Shown: positions 1-9,896, counted from the stretch's first letter. The stretch is 64,000 nt of DNA from Devosia sp. YIM 151766 (GCF_030285925.1 NZ_CP127251.1:1550001-1614000), one strand, 5' to 3'. Program-made: numbers and translations. Notes: generated by a model from the sequence alone, not told the origin.

Positions 1-859
1 CATAGACGCCGAGGCCGATGGCGACCCGACGATTATCGGCATCGACGGAAGCGGCCCAGTCCGCCAGGCCGCCATTCCCCGACGCCATGGCATTGGCCGC
101 CGCATGGGCGGAGCCGATTGCGGCGTCGGCCTGTTGCGGCGTTGTGTCAGCATAGGAGAACAAACCATTGAAAAAGCTTGTGGTCATGCCGACAAGGCTG
201 CGATTGCTTTCGCCACCGGAACTGGCCACCCGGATCGGTCCGTTATCGTAATCGGCCGGGCCGGAATAGCTGGCGACCAGCGTGCGGGTATCGTCGCCGT
301 TGAGCGGGGCCTCGCCGACATAGGCGACCTGCACATTGGCCGAGCCCTTATTGACATAGCCCAGCATCGAGGCGGCGCGGTGGGACAAATCGATGATGCG
401 GCCGGATACATAGGGGCCACGATCGTTGACGCGGACCACCAGCGAGCGGCCATTATCGGTATTGGTGACGCGCACATAGGAAGGCAGCGGCAGCGTCGGA
501 TGAGCGGCGGTGATGTGGTTGGCCGAGAAGATCTCGCCATTGGCGGTGCGGCGGCCGTGGAAATCGGCGCCATACCAGGAAGCGGTGCCGGACGCCGAAT
601 AGTTCGGATCGTGTTGCGGCACATAGGTCTTGCCGCGCACCGTATAGGGCTTGCCGATCTGCTGGCGCCCCCCGCCCCGTGGCGGATTGGGATTGGAGGT
701 CACGCGGGGAGACACGGCGACGCCATATTCGCTGGAGGTGAAGGCGCCGCGCTTCACCGTGGCGCCCAGCCCGCCGCCCGTGGCGCAGGCGGCGATCATG
801 GGGAGAAGAAGGGCCGAAAGGGCAATGACACGGACGGCGCTGCGCCAGGAGGTCGTCAC
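1..859 (-). CDS. rlpA: septal ring lytic transglycosylase RlpA family lipoprotein (3' end beyond the window)
   Basis: The reading frame is open to the left edge, so only the first 286 codons are visible. A GTG at 859 starts a protein with a hydrophobic N-terminus and a lipobox-like PMIAAC ending at Cys25, which predicts an exported lipoprotein. A proline/glycine-rich linker (about 40-90) leads into a double-psi beta-barrel (about 91-183) with the GTASWYG opening and the VRVNDRGPY motif carrying the likely catalytic Asp146. RlpA family members cleave naked peptidoglycan glycan strands at the septum. Residues after 190 are low-complexity. A C-terminal SPOR domain is usual in the family, but that part lies outside the window. 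The start is moderately sure; no strong ribosome binding site is visible. Confidence 0.85.
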   Translation of the reverse strand, partial: MTTSWRSAVRVIALSALLLPMIAACATGGGLGATVKRGAFTSSEYGVAVSPRVTSNPNPPRGGGRQQIGKPYTVRGKTYVPQHDPNYSASGTASWYGADFHGRRTANGEIFSANHITAAHPTLPLPSYVRVTNTDNGRSLVVRVNDRGPYVSGRIIDLSHRAASMLGYVNKGSANVQVAYVGEAPLNGDDTRTLVASYSGPADYDNGPIRVASSGGESNRSLVGMTTSFFNGLFSYADTTPQQADAAIGSAHAAANAMASGNGGLADWAASVDADNRRVAIGLGVY

Positions 860-973
860 GGTACGCAATACTCTACAAAACCGGAAATTTTCGCTCGAAA
901 GGATAACCCGCCCGCCCCGGCGTTCACAGAAAGGAACAATTTTACGGTTTAGAGGAGGTTAAGGCCAACAGGG

Positions 974-1040
974 CGTTAGCCTCTGGAATGGCATTTGCAT
1001 CATTTGGCTAGCGGAACGTTAGCCTTTGCCTTGGCACTTG
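974..1040. repeat. pair of 24-nt direct repeats upstream of metH
   Basis: Positions 974-997 and 1017-1040 match at 19 of 24 bases (shared CGTTAGCCT, TG, TGGCA and TTG blocks), with a 43-nt period. They sit in the 254-nt gap between rlpA and metH, just before the palindromic operator. The copy nearer metH runs into a TTGACT that could be a -35 element (1038-1043). The role is unknown; an old local duplication or tandem regulator sites are both possible. Confidence 0.5.
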
Positions 1041-1046
1041 ACTGAT

Positions 1047-1062
1047 ATAAAGATATCTTTAT
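1047..1062 (+). promoter_or_regulatory. perfect 16-bp palindrome before metH, candidate SahR-type operator
   Basis: ATAAAGATATCTTTAT reads the same on both strands and lies 51 nt upstream of the chosen metH start, just downstream of a possible -35 TTGACT (1038-1043). It is strikingly AT-rich in a GC-rich genome. Many proteobacteria control metH and other methylation-cycle genes with SahR, an ArsR-family repressor that senses S-adenosylhomocysteine and binds AT-rich symmetric sites of this kind. The assignment to SahR is inference; the palindrome itself is directly visible. Confidence 0.6.
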
Positions 1063-1113
1063 GTGATGCGAAGCGCCTGATTGCGCCGGCCAGTTATGAA
1101 AGTGAGGATGGCG

Positions 1114-4100
1114 ATGAGCCCCTCCCCCGCCCCGATTTCGGAAATCCCCGTTCAGCCCGACTGGAAGGAGGTGCGCGCCGCCCTGGCGAAAGCCATGCGG
1201 GACCGCATCCTGATCCTGGACGGCGCCATGGGCACCATGATCCAGCGGCTCGGCCTGGACGAGGATAATTTCCGCGGCGAACGGTTCAAGGACTGGAGCC
1301 ATCCGCTCAAGGGCAATAACGACCTGCTGGTCATCACCGAACCGCAGATGATCGAGGATATCCACTACGCCTACTACATGGCGGGCGCCGATATCGTCGA
1401 AACCAACACCTTTTCGGCCACCTCGGTGGCTCAGGCGGACTATGGCTGCGAAAGCGCCGTCTACGACATCAATTACCAGGGTGTCCTCGTCGCCCGCCGC
1501 GCCGCCCGGCGTGCCGAGGAGGCGGATGGCCGCCGCCGCTTCGTTGCCGGCGCCATCGGCCCTACCACCAAGACCTCGTCCATGTCCACGGACGTCAACA
1601 ATCCCGGCCATCGCTCGATCACCTTCGACCAATTGGTGACCGCCTATGGCGAGGCCATTCGCGGGCTGGTCGATGCCGGCGCCGACCTGCTGCTATTCGA
1701 AACCGTCACCGATACGCTGAACCTCAAGGCCGGTATTTTCGCGGCGCAGCGGCTGTTCGAGAGCCGCGGCATCGACGTGCCGGTGATGATTTCGGGCACC
1801 ATTACCGACCTGTCGGGCCGCACCCTGTCCGGGCAGACCCCGACGGCGTTCTGGTATTCCATACGCCACGCCAAGCCGCTGACCATCGGGCTGAACTGCG
1901 CTCTGGGCGCCGACCTGATGCGCGACCATATCGCCGAATTGTCCGGGGTGGCCGACACTTTCGTCTGCGCCTATCCCAATGCCGGCCTGCCCAATGAAAT
2001 GGGCGGCTATGACGAAACGCCCGAGCAGATGACCAGCCAGTTGCGCGCCTTTGCCAGCGACGGGCTGCTCAATATCGTCGGCGGCTGCTGCGGCTCGACG
2101 CCGGACCATATCCGCGCCATTGCCGAAATGGCGGCGCAATATCGGCCGCGCCAAGTGCCCCATGCCGAAAGGCTGCTGCGGCTGGCCGGGCTGGAGCCGT
2201 TCACGCTGACCAGCGAAATTCCCTTCGTCAATATCGGCGAGCGCACCAATGTCACCGGCTCGGCCCGCTTCAAGAAACTGATCACCGCCGGCGATTACAC
2301 CGCCGCGCTCGACGTGGCGCGGGACCAGGTGGCCAATGGCGCCCAGGTCATCGACATCAACATGGACGAGGGCCTGATCGACTCCAAGCAGGTAATGGTG
2401 GACTACCTCAACCTGGTGGCGGCCGAACCCGACATCGCCAAGGTGCCGCTGATGATCGACAGCTCCAAATGGGAGGTGATCGAGGCCGGGCTAAAATGCG
2501 TGCAGGGCAAGGCGCTGGTCAATTCCATCTCGCTCAAGGAAGGCGAGGCGCAATTCATCGAGCAGGCCAAGCTGGTCAAGGCCTATGGCGCCGCCGTGGT
2601 GGTGATGGCCTTCGACGAGACCGGCCAGGCCGACACCAAGCAGCGCAAGGTGGAAATCTGCGCGCGGGCCTACAAGATCCTGACCGAAGTGGTCGGCCTG
2701 CCGCCCGAGGATATCATTTTCGATCCCAATGTGTTTGCCATCGCCACCGGCATCGACGAGCACAATAATTACGGCGTCGATTTCATCGAGGCCACCAAGG
2801 AGATCACCGAGACCTTGCCGCATGTGCATATTTCGGGCGGCATCTCCAACCTCTCCTTCTCGTTCCGGGGCAACGAGCCGGTGCGCGAGGCCATGCATGC
2901 CGTGTTCCTCTATTATGCCATCCAGAACGGCATGGACATGGGCATCGTCAATGCCGGGCAATTGGCGGTCTATGAAAGCATCGACCCGGAACTGCGCGAC
3001 GCCTGCGAGGACGTGATCCTCAACCGCCGTACCGATTCGACGGACCGCATGCTGGAGCTGGCCGAACGCTACAAGGGCCAGGGCGGCGGTGGCGGCAAGG
3101 TCAAAGACCTGTCCTGGCGCGAATTGCCGGTCGGCGAGCGCATCAGTCATGCGCTGGTCAACGGCATTACCGAATATATCGAGGCCGATACCGAAGAGGC
3201 GCGCCAGAGCGCCGAGCGGCCGCTGCACGTGATCGAAGGTCCGCTGATGGCCGGCATGAATATTGTCGGCGACCTGTTCGGCGCGGGCAAGATGTTCCTG
3301 CCCCAGGTGGTGAAATCCGCCCGGGTAATGAAGCAGGCCGTGGCCTATCTGATGCCGTTCATGGAAGCAGAAAAGCTCGCCGGCGGCGATACCAGCGGCC
3401 GCCAGAGCGCCGGCAAGGTGCTGATGGCGACGGTCAAGGGCGACGTGCACGATATCGGCAAGAATATCGTGGGCGTCGTGCTCGCCTGCAACAATTACGA
3501 AATCGTCGATCTGGGCGTCATGGTGCCGAGCCAGAAGATTCTGGAGACAGCCAGGGCCGAGAATGTCGACATTATCGGCCTGTCCGGGCTGATTACCCCC
3601 TCGCTGGACGAGATGGCGCATGTCGCCGCGGAAATGGAGCGCGAAGGTTTCGACATTCCGCTGCTGATCGGCGGCGCCACGACCAGCCGCGTCCACACGG
3701 CGGTGAAAATCCATCCGCGCTATGAGCGCGGCCAGGCCGTGCACGTCAACGATGCCAGCCGCGCTGTCGGCGTGGTGTCGAACCTGCTCTCGGACGACAC
3801 CAAGGTGACTTTCATCGAGCAGGTGCGGGCCGAATATGCCAAGGCCACCGCCGCGCATGAGCGGGCCGAGCGGGAGAAAAAGCGCCTGCCGCTGGAGGCT
3901 GCGCGCCAGAATGCCTTCCGGCCGGACTGGGCCAGCTATACGCCGCCGGTCCCGAGCTTTCTGGGCACCCGCACCTTCACCGATTTCGATCTTGGCGAAC
4001 TGGCCCCCTATATCGACTGGACGCCATTCTTCCAGACCTGGGAGCTCCGGGGCCGTTACCCCGCCATTCTCGAGGACGAGAAGCAGGGCGAGGCGGCGCG

Positions 4101-4881
4101 GGCGCTTTGGGCCGATGCCCAGAAAATGCTGGAGCAGGTCATTGCCGAAAAATGGTTCGTGCCCAAGGCGGTGATCGGCTTCTGGCCGGCCAATGCGGTG
4201 GGCGACGATGTGCGCCTGTTCACCGGCGAGGACCGGAGCGAGGAACTGGCGACGCTCTACACCCTGCGCCAGCAGCTTTCGCGGCGCGAAGGCAAGCCGA
4301 ACATGGCCTTGAGCGATTTCGTCGCCCCTCTCGACAGCGGCAAGCCCGATTATCTCGGCGGCTTCGTGGTGACGGCGGGCATCGAGGAAGTGGCCATTGC
4401 CGAGCGGTTCGAGCGGGCCAATGACGATTATTCGTCCATTCTGGTCAAGGCGCTGGCCGACCGCTATGCGGAAACGCTGGCCGAATTCATGCATTTGCGG
4501 GTCCGCCGGGAATTCTGGGGCTATGCCCCCGACGAGGACCTGACGCCCGAAGACGTCATCCTGGAAAAATATCGCGGCATCCGCCCGGCGCCGGGCTATC
4601 CGGCGCAGCCGGACCATACCGAGAAAACCACGCTGTTCCGGCTGCTGGACGCCGAAAACTCCGTGGGCGTCGCCCTGACGGAAAGCTATGCCATGTGGCC
4701 CGGATCATCGGTGTCCGGCCTCTATTTAAGCCATCCCGATTCCTATTATTTCGGCGTGGCCAAGGTGGAGCGCGACCAGGTGCTGGATTATGCGCAGCGC
4801 AAGAACATGGCGGTGGAGGACGTCGAGCGCTGGCTGGGCCCGATCCTGAATTACATTCCGGGCAAGGTGGCGGCGGCGTGA
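1114..4881 (+). CDS. metH: cobalamin-dependent methionine synthase (5-methyltetrahydrofolate--homocysteine methyltransferase)
   Basis: This 1255-residue protein has the full modular MetH plan and the usual length (E. coli 1227). The N-terminal homocysteine/zinc domain has the ligands Cys262 (GLNCALG) and Cys325-Cys326 (GGCCGST). A pterin-binding domain follows ([13 protein letters not shown] onward), then the cap and cobalamin domain with DVHDIGKN (Asp777, His779, Gly782) and a C-terminal AdoMet reactivation domain. It transfers the methyl group of methyltetrahydrofolate to homocysteine through B12 in the cytosol. The ATG at 1114 is chosen because GAGGA (1104-1108) lies 5 nt before it; in-frame starts at 1081, 1096 and 1108 are alternatives. 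The palindrome at 1047-1062 suggests repression linked to the methylation cycle. Confidence 0.97.
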   Translation: MSPSPAPISEIPVQPDWKEVRAALAKAMRDRILILDGAMGTMIQRLGLDEDNFRGERFKDWSHPLKGNNDLLVITEPQMIEDIHYAYYMAGADIVETNTFSATSVAQADYGCESAVYDINYQGVLVARRAARRAEEADGRRRFVAGAIGPTTKTSSMSTDVNNPGHRSITFDQLVTAYGEAIRGLVDAGADLLLFETVTDTLNLKAGIFAAQRLFESRGIDVPVMISGTITDLSGRTLSGQTPTAFWYSIRHAKPLTIGLNCALGADLMRDHIAELSGVADTFVCAYPNAGLPNEMGGYDETPEQMTSQLRAFASDGLLNIVGGCCGSTPDHIRAIAEMAAQYRPRQVPHAERLLRLAGLEPFTLTSEIPFVNIGERTNVTGSARFKKLITAGDYTAALDVARDQVANGAQVIDINMDEGLIDSKQVMVDYLNLVAAEPDIAKVPLMIDSSKWEVIEAGLKCVQGKALVNSISLKEGEAQFIEQAKLVKAYGAAVVVMAFDETGQADTKQRKVEICARAYKILTEVVGLPPEDIIFDPNVFAIATGIDEHNNYGVDFIEATKEITETLPHVHISGGISNLSFSFRGNEPVREAMHAVFLYYAIQNGMDMGIVNAGQLAVYESIDPELRDACEDVILNRRTDSTDRMLELAERYKGQGGGGGKVKDLSWRELPVGERISHALVNGITEYIEADTEEARQSAERPLHVIEGPLMAGMNIVGDLFGAGKMFLPQVVKSARVMKQAVAYLMPFMEAEKLAGGDTSGRQSAGKVLMATVKGDVHDIGKNIVGVVLACNNYEIVDLGVMVPSQKILETARAENVDIIGLSGLITPSLDEMAHVAAEMEREGFDIPLLIGGATTSRVHTAVKIHPRYERGQAVHVNDASRAVGVVSNLLSDDTKVTFIEQVRAEYAKATAAHERAEREKKRLPLEAARQNAFRPDWASYTPPVPSFLGTRTFTDFDLGELAPYIDWTPFFQTWELRGRYPAILEDEKQGEAARALWADAQKMLEQVIAEKWFVPKAVIGFWPANAVGDDVRLFTGEDRSEELATLYTLRQQLSRREGKPNMALSDFVAPLDSGKPDYLGGFVVTAGIEEVAIAERFERANDDYSSILVKALADRYAETLAEFMHLRVRREFWGYAPDEDLTPEDVILEKYRGIRPAPGYPAQPDHTEKTTLFRLLDAENSVGVALTESYAMWPGSSVSGLYLSHPDSYYFGVAKVERDQVLDYAQRKNMAVEDVERWLGPILNYIPGKVAAA

Positions 4882-4902
4882 GCGCCGCGCTTGCCGAAAT
4901 CC

Positions 4903-4979
4903 CCCTCATCCGCTCTTCGGGCGCCTTCGCCCATAAGGGGAGAAGGCCGGGCCGGCGTCGCAGCGCGACACGGTGAGGG
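4903..4979. repeat. family A intergenic palindromic repeat, copy 1
   Basis: The element is bounded by CCCTCA and TGAGGG and contains GGGGAGAAGG-type cores. It shares these blocks with 25970-26092 and 38700-38819. It ends 1 nt before the start codon of the next ORF, so it probably supplies that ORF's weak ribosome binding region. Confidence 0.65.
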
Positions 4980-4980
4980 C

Positions 4981-5325
4981 ATGACCCGTCTCGATCCCAT
5001 TCCCGTCACCCTCATCACCGCGAAAGGCCATCTCACGCCTGTGGACGGCGACACCGCGCTGATCCGGCTGCCGGCCAATTCCGGCCATGGCCATGCCGAT
5101 GGCGAGGTCTGCATGGCCTGCGCGGCGCAGACCGATATACGGGCGCTGCTCCATAATCTGCTGGAAGAGCAAAAGCGCGGCATGCGGCCGGCATTCAGGC
5201 GGGTCGTGGTGGATGCCAGCGCCGTGACGGATCAGGACAGGGTGGTGGCGGCGCTGACCGGAAAACTCCCGGCACAGGCGCTGCGGGATCACAGCGTGGC
5301 TCGGAGGTTCTATCTGGCGGGATAA
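4981..5325 (+). CDS. short COG0523/CobW-like protein lacking the P-loop
   Basis: This 114-residue ORF retains landmarks of COG0523 (CobW/YciC) GTPases in the right order. There is an N-terminal strand IPVTLIT where the family normally has the strand preceding the Walker A loop, a CxxC (Cys44, Cys47) at the place of the family GCxCC motif, and FRRVVVDASAVTD (72-84) matching the strand that ends in the family's ETTG-like switch. The P-loop itself is absent, and the protein stops where a full-length protein (over 300 aa) would continue. Full-length members are metal chaperones for zinc or cobalamin, and the position after B12- and Zn-dependent metH fits. It may be a decaying relic or a small metal-binding protein. 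The ribosome binding region is poor and formed by a repeat. Confidence 0.55.
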   Translation: MTRLDPIPVTLITAKGHLTPVDGDTALIRLPANSGHGHADGEVCMACAAQTDIRALLHNLLEEQKRGMRPAFRRVVVDASAVTDQDRVVAALTGKLPAQALRDHSVARRFYLAG

Positions 5326-5334
5326 TCTCCCTTA

Positions 5335-5354
5335 CCTCTCCCCCAAGGGAGAGG
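5335..5354. repeat. GGGAGAGG hairpin between convergent genes (family A fragment)
   Basis: CCTCTCCC (5335-5342) and GGGAGAGG (5347-5354) form a perfect 8-bp stem with a CCAA loop in the 39-nt gap between two convergent genes. It has no T-run, so intrinsic termination is doubtful. The sequence is the core stem of the larger family A repeats. Confidence 0.5.
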
Positions 5355-5364
5355 AAAGAAGGGG

Positions 5365-5913
5365 CTATTCCAAAAACCGCACCAATGGCGTATCGGCGCG
5401 CAGATAGAGCGGATGCCTGGGGGAGCCGTCGGCATTGGTGCCGAAGCACCAGAGGTCATGTCCATCGGCGCGCAGGGCATTGACGATTTCGCGCCCCGCC
5501 GGCGCCAGCGCCTTGTTGAGCCGGCCATGGCACAACACCACCTTGGCCGCGCCCGCCGCCGCGTCGCGGATGGCCGGGATATTGGCTGGCGACACCGCCA
5601 CGATGCCGGGCTGCACCAGCATTTTGGGCATGGTGGCGCGGTAATCGCCGACATTGCATTTGACCATGCCGGAAAAGCCCTCGCGCCGGGCAAAGGTCCA
5701 TTCGCGGGCGCAGGTGGGATCATCGACATTGGCGTCGGCGGTGGAGGGGTTCATGCCGATGAAGAGGATGTAGCGTTCGGGGAAGGCATCGCCCAGCCAG
5801 CGGCGCATGACCTGGCGATAGCGGCCATCCTCGCTCATCACCACATCGCCGTGAACGCCCTCGGCCAGGCGCAGGCGCACCTTGCCGCCGGGATCGTGAA
5901 ACGCCGAATTCAT
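5365..5913 (-). CDS. DUF1643 domain protein
   Basis: A 182-residue soluble protein with the DUF1643 signature: an N-terminal segment [15 protein letters not shown], then [10 protein letters not shown] near residue 55, [17 protein letters not shown], and later a [10 protein letters not shown] strand and [17 protein letters not shown]. The family is often found in bacteria and phages and has no established biochemical role. The ATG at 5913 overlaps the folD stop by 4 nt (ATGA), so translation is probably coupled to folD. This makes it the second gene of a two-gene unit; a link to folate metabolism is only suggested by that position. Confidence 0.85.
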   Translation of the reverse strand: MNSAFHDPGGKVRLRLAEGVHGDVVMSEDGRYRQVMRRWLGDAFPERYILFIGMNPSTADANVDDPTCAREWTFARREGFSGMVKCNVGDYRATMPKMLVQPGIVAVSPANIPAIRDAAAGAAKVVLCHGRLNKALAPAGREIVNALRADGHDLWCFGTNADGSPRHPLYLRADTPLVRFLE

Positions 5914-6812
5914 GCCGTGAGATCGTCCGGCGGGGCCAGGCCATTGATCAGGCTGGCGGTGGTGATCGTATTGGCCAGCAGGCAGGCAATGGTCATCGGC
6001 CCGACCCCGCCCGGCACCGGGGTGATGGCAGCGGCGATTGCGGCGGCGGCGGCCGTGTCCACATCGCCGACCAGCCGGGTCTTGCCTTCGCCCCTTTCGG
6101 GGGCCGGCACGCGATTGATGCCCACATCGATGACCACGGCGCCCGGCTTGATCCAGTCGCCCTTGATCATTTGCGGGCGGCCGACGGCGGCGACGACGAT
6201 ATCGGCCTGGCGCACGACAGCGGCGAGGTCGCGGGTACGGGAATGGGCGACGGTGACGGTGCAATTATCGCGCAGCAGCAATTGCATCATCGGCTTGCCG
6301 ACGAGATTGGAGCGGCCGACGATCACCGCGCTCTTGCCTTCCAAGCTCCCCAATTGGTCGCGCAGCAGCATCAGGCAACCCAGCGGCGTGCACGAAACCG
6401 GGCCCGGCAGGCCGATCTGCACCTTGCCGACATTGGCGGGGGTGAAGCAATCCACGTCCTTGGCCGGATCGATGGCTTCGATGACCTTGTTGGGGTCGAT
6501 ATGGCGGGGAAGCGGCAATTGCACGAGAATGCCATGCACTTGCAGGTCGGCATTGAGCTGCCGGATCAGCGCTAGCAGCTCGGCCTCCTGGATATCGGCC
6601 GGCAATTCGTGCTTGTACGAATTCATGCCGACTTCGGCGGTTTGCTTCGCCTTGTTCGAGACATAGACCTGGCTGGCCGGGTCCTCGCCGACAATGATCA
6701 CGGCGAGGCCGGGGGTGATGCCGTGCTCGCGCTGCAACCGCTCGACATGGCCGGCGATGCGACCGCGCAGACTTTCGGCAAATAGCTTTCCGTCGATGAT
6801 TTTTGCGGTCAT
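5910..6812 (-). CDS. folD: bifunctional methylenetetrahydrofolate dehydrogenase/methenyltetrahydrofolate cyclohydrolase
   Basis: A 300-residue protein (E. coli FolD 288) that interconverts methylene-, methenyl- and 10-formyl-tetrahydrofolate with NADP in the cytosol. The catalytic YxxxK pair is present as Tyr50 and Lys54 (YVSNK), followed by QLPLPRHID and [11 protein letters not shown]. The Rossmann part has [12 protein letters not shown] and ends [13 protein letters not shown]. The ATG at 6812 has GAGG about 6 nt upstream, which rules out the longer frame to 6929. FolD feeds the one-carbon pool used by MetH, encoded divergently about 1 kb away. Confidence 0.96.
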   Translation of the reverse strand: MTAKIIDGKLFAESLRGRIAGHVERLQREHGITPGLAVIIVGEDPASQVYVSNKAKQTAEVGMNSYKHELPADIQEAELLALIRQLNADLQVHGILVQLPLPRHIDPNKVIEAIDPAKDVDCFTPANVGKVQIGLPGPVSCTPLGCLMLLRDQLGSLEGKSAVIVGRSNLVGKPMMQLLLRDNCTVTVAHSRTRDLAAVVRQADIVVAAVGRPQMIKGDWIKPGAVVIDVGINRVPAPERGEGKTRLVGDVDTAAAAAIAAAITPVPGGVGPMTIACLLANTITTASLINGLAPPDDLTA

Positions 6813-6886
6813 ATCGGCCTCGTTCTGCTTGAATGGAGGCGCGGGAGAGCCTTCCCGCGTTTCGGCTTCGACATAAGGGATGCGCG

Positions 6887-7489
6887 ATGATCCGTCCATG
6901 GTTATGGCTGCCGCTGGCAGCGCTTTCACTGAGCCCGGCCCTGGCGCAGGAGAGCTCGCTGCAAAAACAGGCGCAAAAACTCCATGCGCTGGCCGGCGGG
7001 GAATATTGCGCGCCGGTCGAAGGCGGATATGTGCCGGACGACGCCTATTCCGAATGGACCTTCAGCTACCAGCCGGACTGGGGCGACGATGCGCCGGAGG
7101 TAGAGGTGACGCTGATCCGCATCTTCTGCGGCGCCGGCGCATATAATCTGCAACACGCCTATTACATCCAGCGGCAATATGAGGGGCTGACGCCCCTGCC
7201 CTTCGCCGCGCCGAGCGTCGAGGCGCATTATGCGGAGGGCGACGATATCGACAGCGGCCTGGAAAGCCTCGCCGTCACCGGGATGAAAGCCGACCTGATC
7301 CTGGTCAATTCCGAGTTCGATCCCGAAACGCGCACCATCACCGCCCATGCGCTGTGGCGCGGCATCGGTGATGCCAGCTCGACCGGCATCTGGCAATTCA
7401 AGGACGGCGATTTCGTGCTGGTGCGTTACGAGGTGGATGCCAGCTATGACGGCGAGGTCAATCCCGAACTTGTCTATGAGGCGCCATAG
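6887..7489 (+). CDS. secreted DUF1176-like protein
   Basis: A 200-residue protein with a clear Sec signal peptide: hydrophobic core [16 protein letters not shown], with cleavage expected after the AxA-type LALA. The mature part has two cysteines in the first half and a [19 protein letters not shown] block near the end, typical of DUF1176-type periplasmic proteins. No enzymatic motif is visible. The ATG at 6887 follows AAGGGA at 6875-6880, which is better than the upstream start at 6833. The stop is 9 nt before the next gene, so the two are probably co-transcribed. The function is unknown. Confidence 0.7.
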   Translation: MIRPWLWLPLAALSLSPALAQESSLQKQAQKLHALAGGEYCAPVEGGYVPDDAYSEWTFSYQPDWGDDAPEVEVTLIRIFCGAGAYNLQHAYYIQRQYEGLTPLPFAAPSVEAHYAEGDDIDSGLESLAVTGMKADLILVNSEFDPETRTITAHALWRGIGDASSTGIWQFKDGDFVLVRYEVDASYDGEVNPELVYEAP

Positions 7490-7498
7490 GAGGCGATC

Positions 7499-7930
7499 TT
7501 GGCGGAACAGAAGACCCGGCCCCATAGCGGCGATGTGGGCGAATTCCTTGCCGGCCTCGACGCGGCCAAGCGGGCCGACAGCGACACGCTGATCGGCCTG
7601 ATGCAGGACATTTCCGGCGAACAGCCGGTGCTCTGGGGCACGATGATCGGCTTTGGGCACTATCATTACCAATATGAATCGGGCCATGCGGGCGAGGCCT
7701 TCCGCATCGGCTTCGCGCCGCGCAAGGGCGAATTCAGCCTTTATGTGCTGACCGCCTATGCCGGCGCCGAACAGGCGCGCGAAACTGAACTGCTCGCTCG
7801 GCTGGGCAAGCACCGGCGGGGAAAATCCTGCCTCTATGTGCGCAAGCTGGCCGATATCGATCCGGCGGTCTTGCGGGCGCTGGTGGACGAAGCCTGGCGC
7901 TTCATGGAACGGCGCTATCCGGCAAAGTGA
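7499..7930 (+). CDS. DUF1801 domain protein
   Basis: A 143-residue cytosolic protein with the DUF1801 pattern: an N-terminal helix DVGEFLAGLDAAKRADSDTLIGLM, then LWGTMIGFGHYHYQYESG, the IGFAPRKGEFSLYVL strands, and a C-terminal KLADIDPAVLRALVDEAWRFM. The family (YdhG-like) is widespread and lacks a settled function. The TTG at 7499 is used because TAGGAGG (7487-7493) is ideally spaced 5 nt before it; no ATG or GTG is available. It follows the DUF1176 gene by 9 nt, suggesting an operon. Confidence 0.8.
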   Translation: MAEQKTRPHSGDVGEFLAGLDAAKRADSDTLIGLMQDISGEQPVLWGTMIGFGHYHYQYESGHAGEAFRIGFAPRKGEFSLYVLTAYAGAEQARETELLARLGKHRRGKSCLYVRKLADIDPAVLRALVDEAWRFMERRYPAK

Positions 7931-7961
7931 AGGCCGCCACGGCATTACTGCCGGGCGGCCT
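7931..7961 (+). terminator. hairpin after the DUF1801 gene
   Basis: AGGCCGCC (7931-7938) and GGCGGCCT (7954-7961) form a perfect 8-bp stem starting directly after the stop codon. No T-run follows, so it may be a weak or Rho-assisted terminator. Confidence 0.4.
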
Positions 7962-8239
7962 CTATGGGAGCGATCCACCGCGCTGTTGAGGGCTTGGGGG
8001 ACAAGCGGCGAACCGCCTCCCGCTCACCGGATGCATGGGTCGCTTGCCTTGCCGATGAACTGACCCGAAGATGGCGGTCAATTGCGGCAATAAAAGAGCG
8101 GGTCACCGAGTTGTGAAAGCCACCGGGCCGGTCACAGCCCGCGTTGAGAAGGCGACATGCGGCCTCTATAATAGGGGCGTAGAGCAGAGACGATTCCAGC
8201 CATAGCGGCCCGACCCGCGGGACCGCGCCAGGGGACACG
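7962..8239. other. intergenic region before amn, no gene seen
   Basis: About 280 nt without a convincing ORF, repeat or clear promoter. It ends in the amn ribosome binding site AGGGGAC (8230-8236). Confidence 0.5.
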
Positions 8240-9715
8240 ATGACCACCCTCACACCGCCGCGCCTCGACAAGCAATCCTTCACCGATCCGGCTGCGGCCT
8301 GGGCCCATATCGCCGATATCTATCACCGCAATTGCGGCTTCATCCGCCAGCATCTCGAAGGGCTGACCGCCGGCCGGGTGCCCGAGGGAAGGGTGCGGGC
8401 CTTCTATCCGCAGGTGGAAGTGCGCTCGACCAGCTATTCCAAGCATGAGAGCACCCTGCCCTATGGCTATCTGCATACGCCGGGGCTCTATCGCACCACG
8501 GTGACCGCCCCGGACCTGTTCAAGGGCTATTTGCAGGAACAGTTCGCGGTCATCCTCAAGAACCATGGCGGCACCATCGATGTCGGCGAGTCGGAAACCC
8601 CGATCCCGCTGCATTTCGCACTGGGCCCACGCGAGAATCTGGATGGGGAGACCATCAACGCGCTGGATATTCCGCTGCGCGACCTGTTCGACGTGCCGGA
8701 CCTGGCCAATACCGACGACGAGATCGCCAATGGCACCTATGTGCCGCCGCGCGGCGGGCCCTATCCGCTATCCGCTTTCACGGGGCCGCGCGTCGATTAT
8801 TCGCTGTTCCGGCTGGCCCATTACACCGGCACCGATGCCGAGCATTTCCAGAACTTCGTCATCTTCACCAATTACCAATTCTATATCGACGAATTCTGCC
8901 GCATCGCCAAAGGCTGGATGAGCGAGAAGCATCCGCATTACCAGCGCTTCATCGAGCCAGGCAATGTGGCGACCGACAATATGCTGATCGGCGGCGGCGT
9001 CACCGGCACCCCGCCGCCCCGGACGCCGCAAATGCCCGCCTATCACCTGGTCGGCGAGCGGGGCCGGGGCATCACCATGGTCAATATCGGCGTCGGTCCT
9101 TCCAACGCCAAGACCATCACCGACCATATCGCGGTGCTGCGGCCGCATGCCTGGATCATGCTCGGCCATTGCGCCGGCCTTCGAAACAGCCAGGAACTGG
9201 GCGATTACGTGCTGGCCCATGCCTATGTGCGCGAGGATCACGTGCTCGACGCCGACCTGCCGCTCTCGGTGCCCATTCCGGCTCTCGCCGAAGTGCAGGT
9301 GGCGCTGGAACAGGCGGTCGAGGAAATCACCCAGACCGCCGGGGTCGAAACCAAGAAGATCATGCGCACCGGCACGGTGGCGACCTTCGACAACCGCAAT
9401 TGGGAATTGTGGGACCAAGCGGAAATCGTCCGGCAATTGAGCCAGTCGCGCGCCGTGGCGCTGGACATGGAAAGCGCCACCATCGCCGCCAACGGCTTCC
9501 GCTTCCGCGTGCCCTATGGCACCCTGCTCTGCGTGTCCGACAAGCCGCTGCATGGCGAGTTGAAGCTGCCGGGCATGGCCTCGGACTTCTATCGCACTCA
9601 GGTGAACCGGCATTTGCAGGTGGGATTGCGGGCAATGGAAATCCTGCGCGACGAGCCGGCGGAACGCCTGCATTCGCGCAAATTGCGCAGCTTCGCGGAG
9701 ACGGCGTTTCAGTAG
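8240..9715 (+). CDS. amn: AMP nucleosidase
   Basis: A 491-residue protein, close to the 484 of E. coli Amn. It hydrolyses AMP to adenine and ribose 5-phosphate and so tunes adenylate pools. The N-terminal half is Amn-specific (YSKHESTLPYGYLHTPGLYRTTV, with the TPIPLHFAL stretch). The C-terminal half is a nucleoside-phosphorylase fold with MVNIGVGPSNAKTITDH, MLGHCAGLR and the VALDMESATIAANGFRF purine/ribose-binding block. The ATG at 8240 has AGGGGAC 5 nt upstream. It is a single gene followed by a repeat and a strong terminator. Confidence 0.95.
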   Translation: MTTLTPPRLDKQSFTDPAAAWAHIADIYHRNCGFIRQHLEGLTAGRVPEGRVRAFYPQVEVRSTSYSKHESTLPYGYLHTPGLYRTTVTAPDLFKGYLQEQFAVILKNHGGTIDVGESETPIPLHFALGPRENLDGETINALDIPLRDLFDVPDLANTDDEIANGTYVPPRGGPYPLSAFTGPRVDYSLFRLAHYTGTDAEHFQNFVIFTNYQFYIDEFCRIAKGWMSEKHPHYQRFIEPGNVATDNMLIGGGVTGTPPPRTPQMPAYHLVGERGRGITMVNIGVGPSNAKTITDHIAVLRPHAWIMLGHCAGLRNSQELGDYVLAHAYVREDHVLDADLPLSVPIPALAEVQVALEQAVEEITQTAGVETKKIMRTGTVATFDNRNWELWDQAEIVRQLSQSRAVALDMESATIAANGFRFRVPYGTLLCVSDKPLHGELKLPGMASDFYRTQVNRHLQVGLRAMEILRDEPAERLHSRKLRSFAETAFQ

Positions 9716-9811
9716 GCGGAGGCGATGGCGGTCGTTTCGCCGATTGGACGGGCCCTCCTCTCAAGAGGGAGAGAGCTAAGGGCCTTGATGCTGGAAAACT
9801 CCGGCGCCTCC

Positions 9812-9896
9812 TAGACCTCATGGTGAACTTGTCGAACCACGAGGTCGGATGACACCGGGGCCGCGACCTCGTCCTTCGACACGCTCAGGATGAGGT
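9812..9896. repeat. family C intergenic repeat, copy 1 (both arms)
   Basis: The left arm (9812-9846) has GACCTCATGGTGAACTTGTC followed by GAACCACGAGGTC. The right arm (9864-9896) has GACCTCGTCCTTCGACACGC and ends GATGAGGTC. Together they make a large imperfect inverted repeat. Related single-arm copies occur at 12813-12848 and 38867-38898. Very similar elements are common between genes in many alphaproteobacteria. Confidence 0.75.

Noticed and set aside
104..952. Plus-strand ORF opposite rlpA
   Set aside because: It is a shadow of the minus-strand RlpA frame, which shows a lipobox and a double-psi barrel.
2491..4617. Long minus-strand ORF (708 codons) opposite metH
   Set aside because: It mirrors the metH codon pattern in a GC-rich gene, its translation is low-complexity (His/Gly/Ala-rich) without domain motifs, and metH on the other strand is certain.
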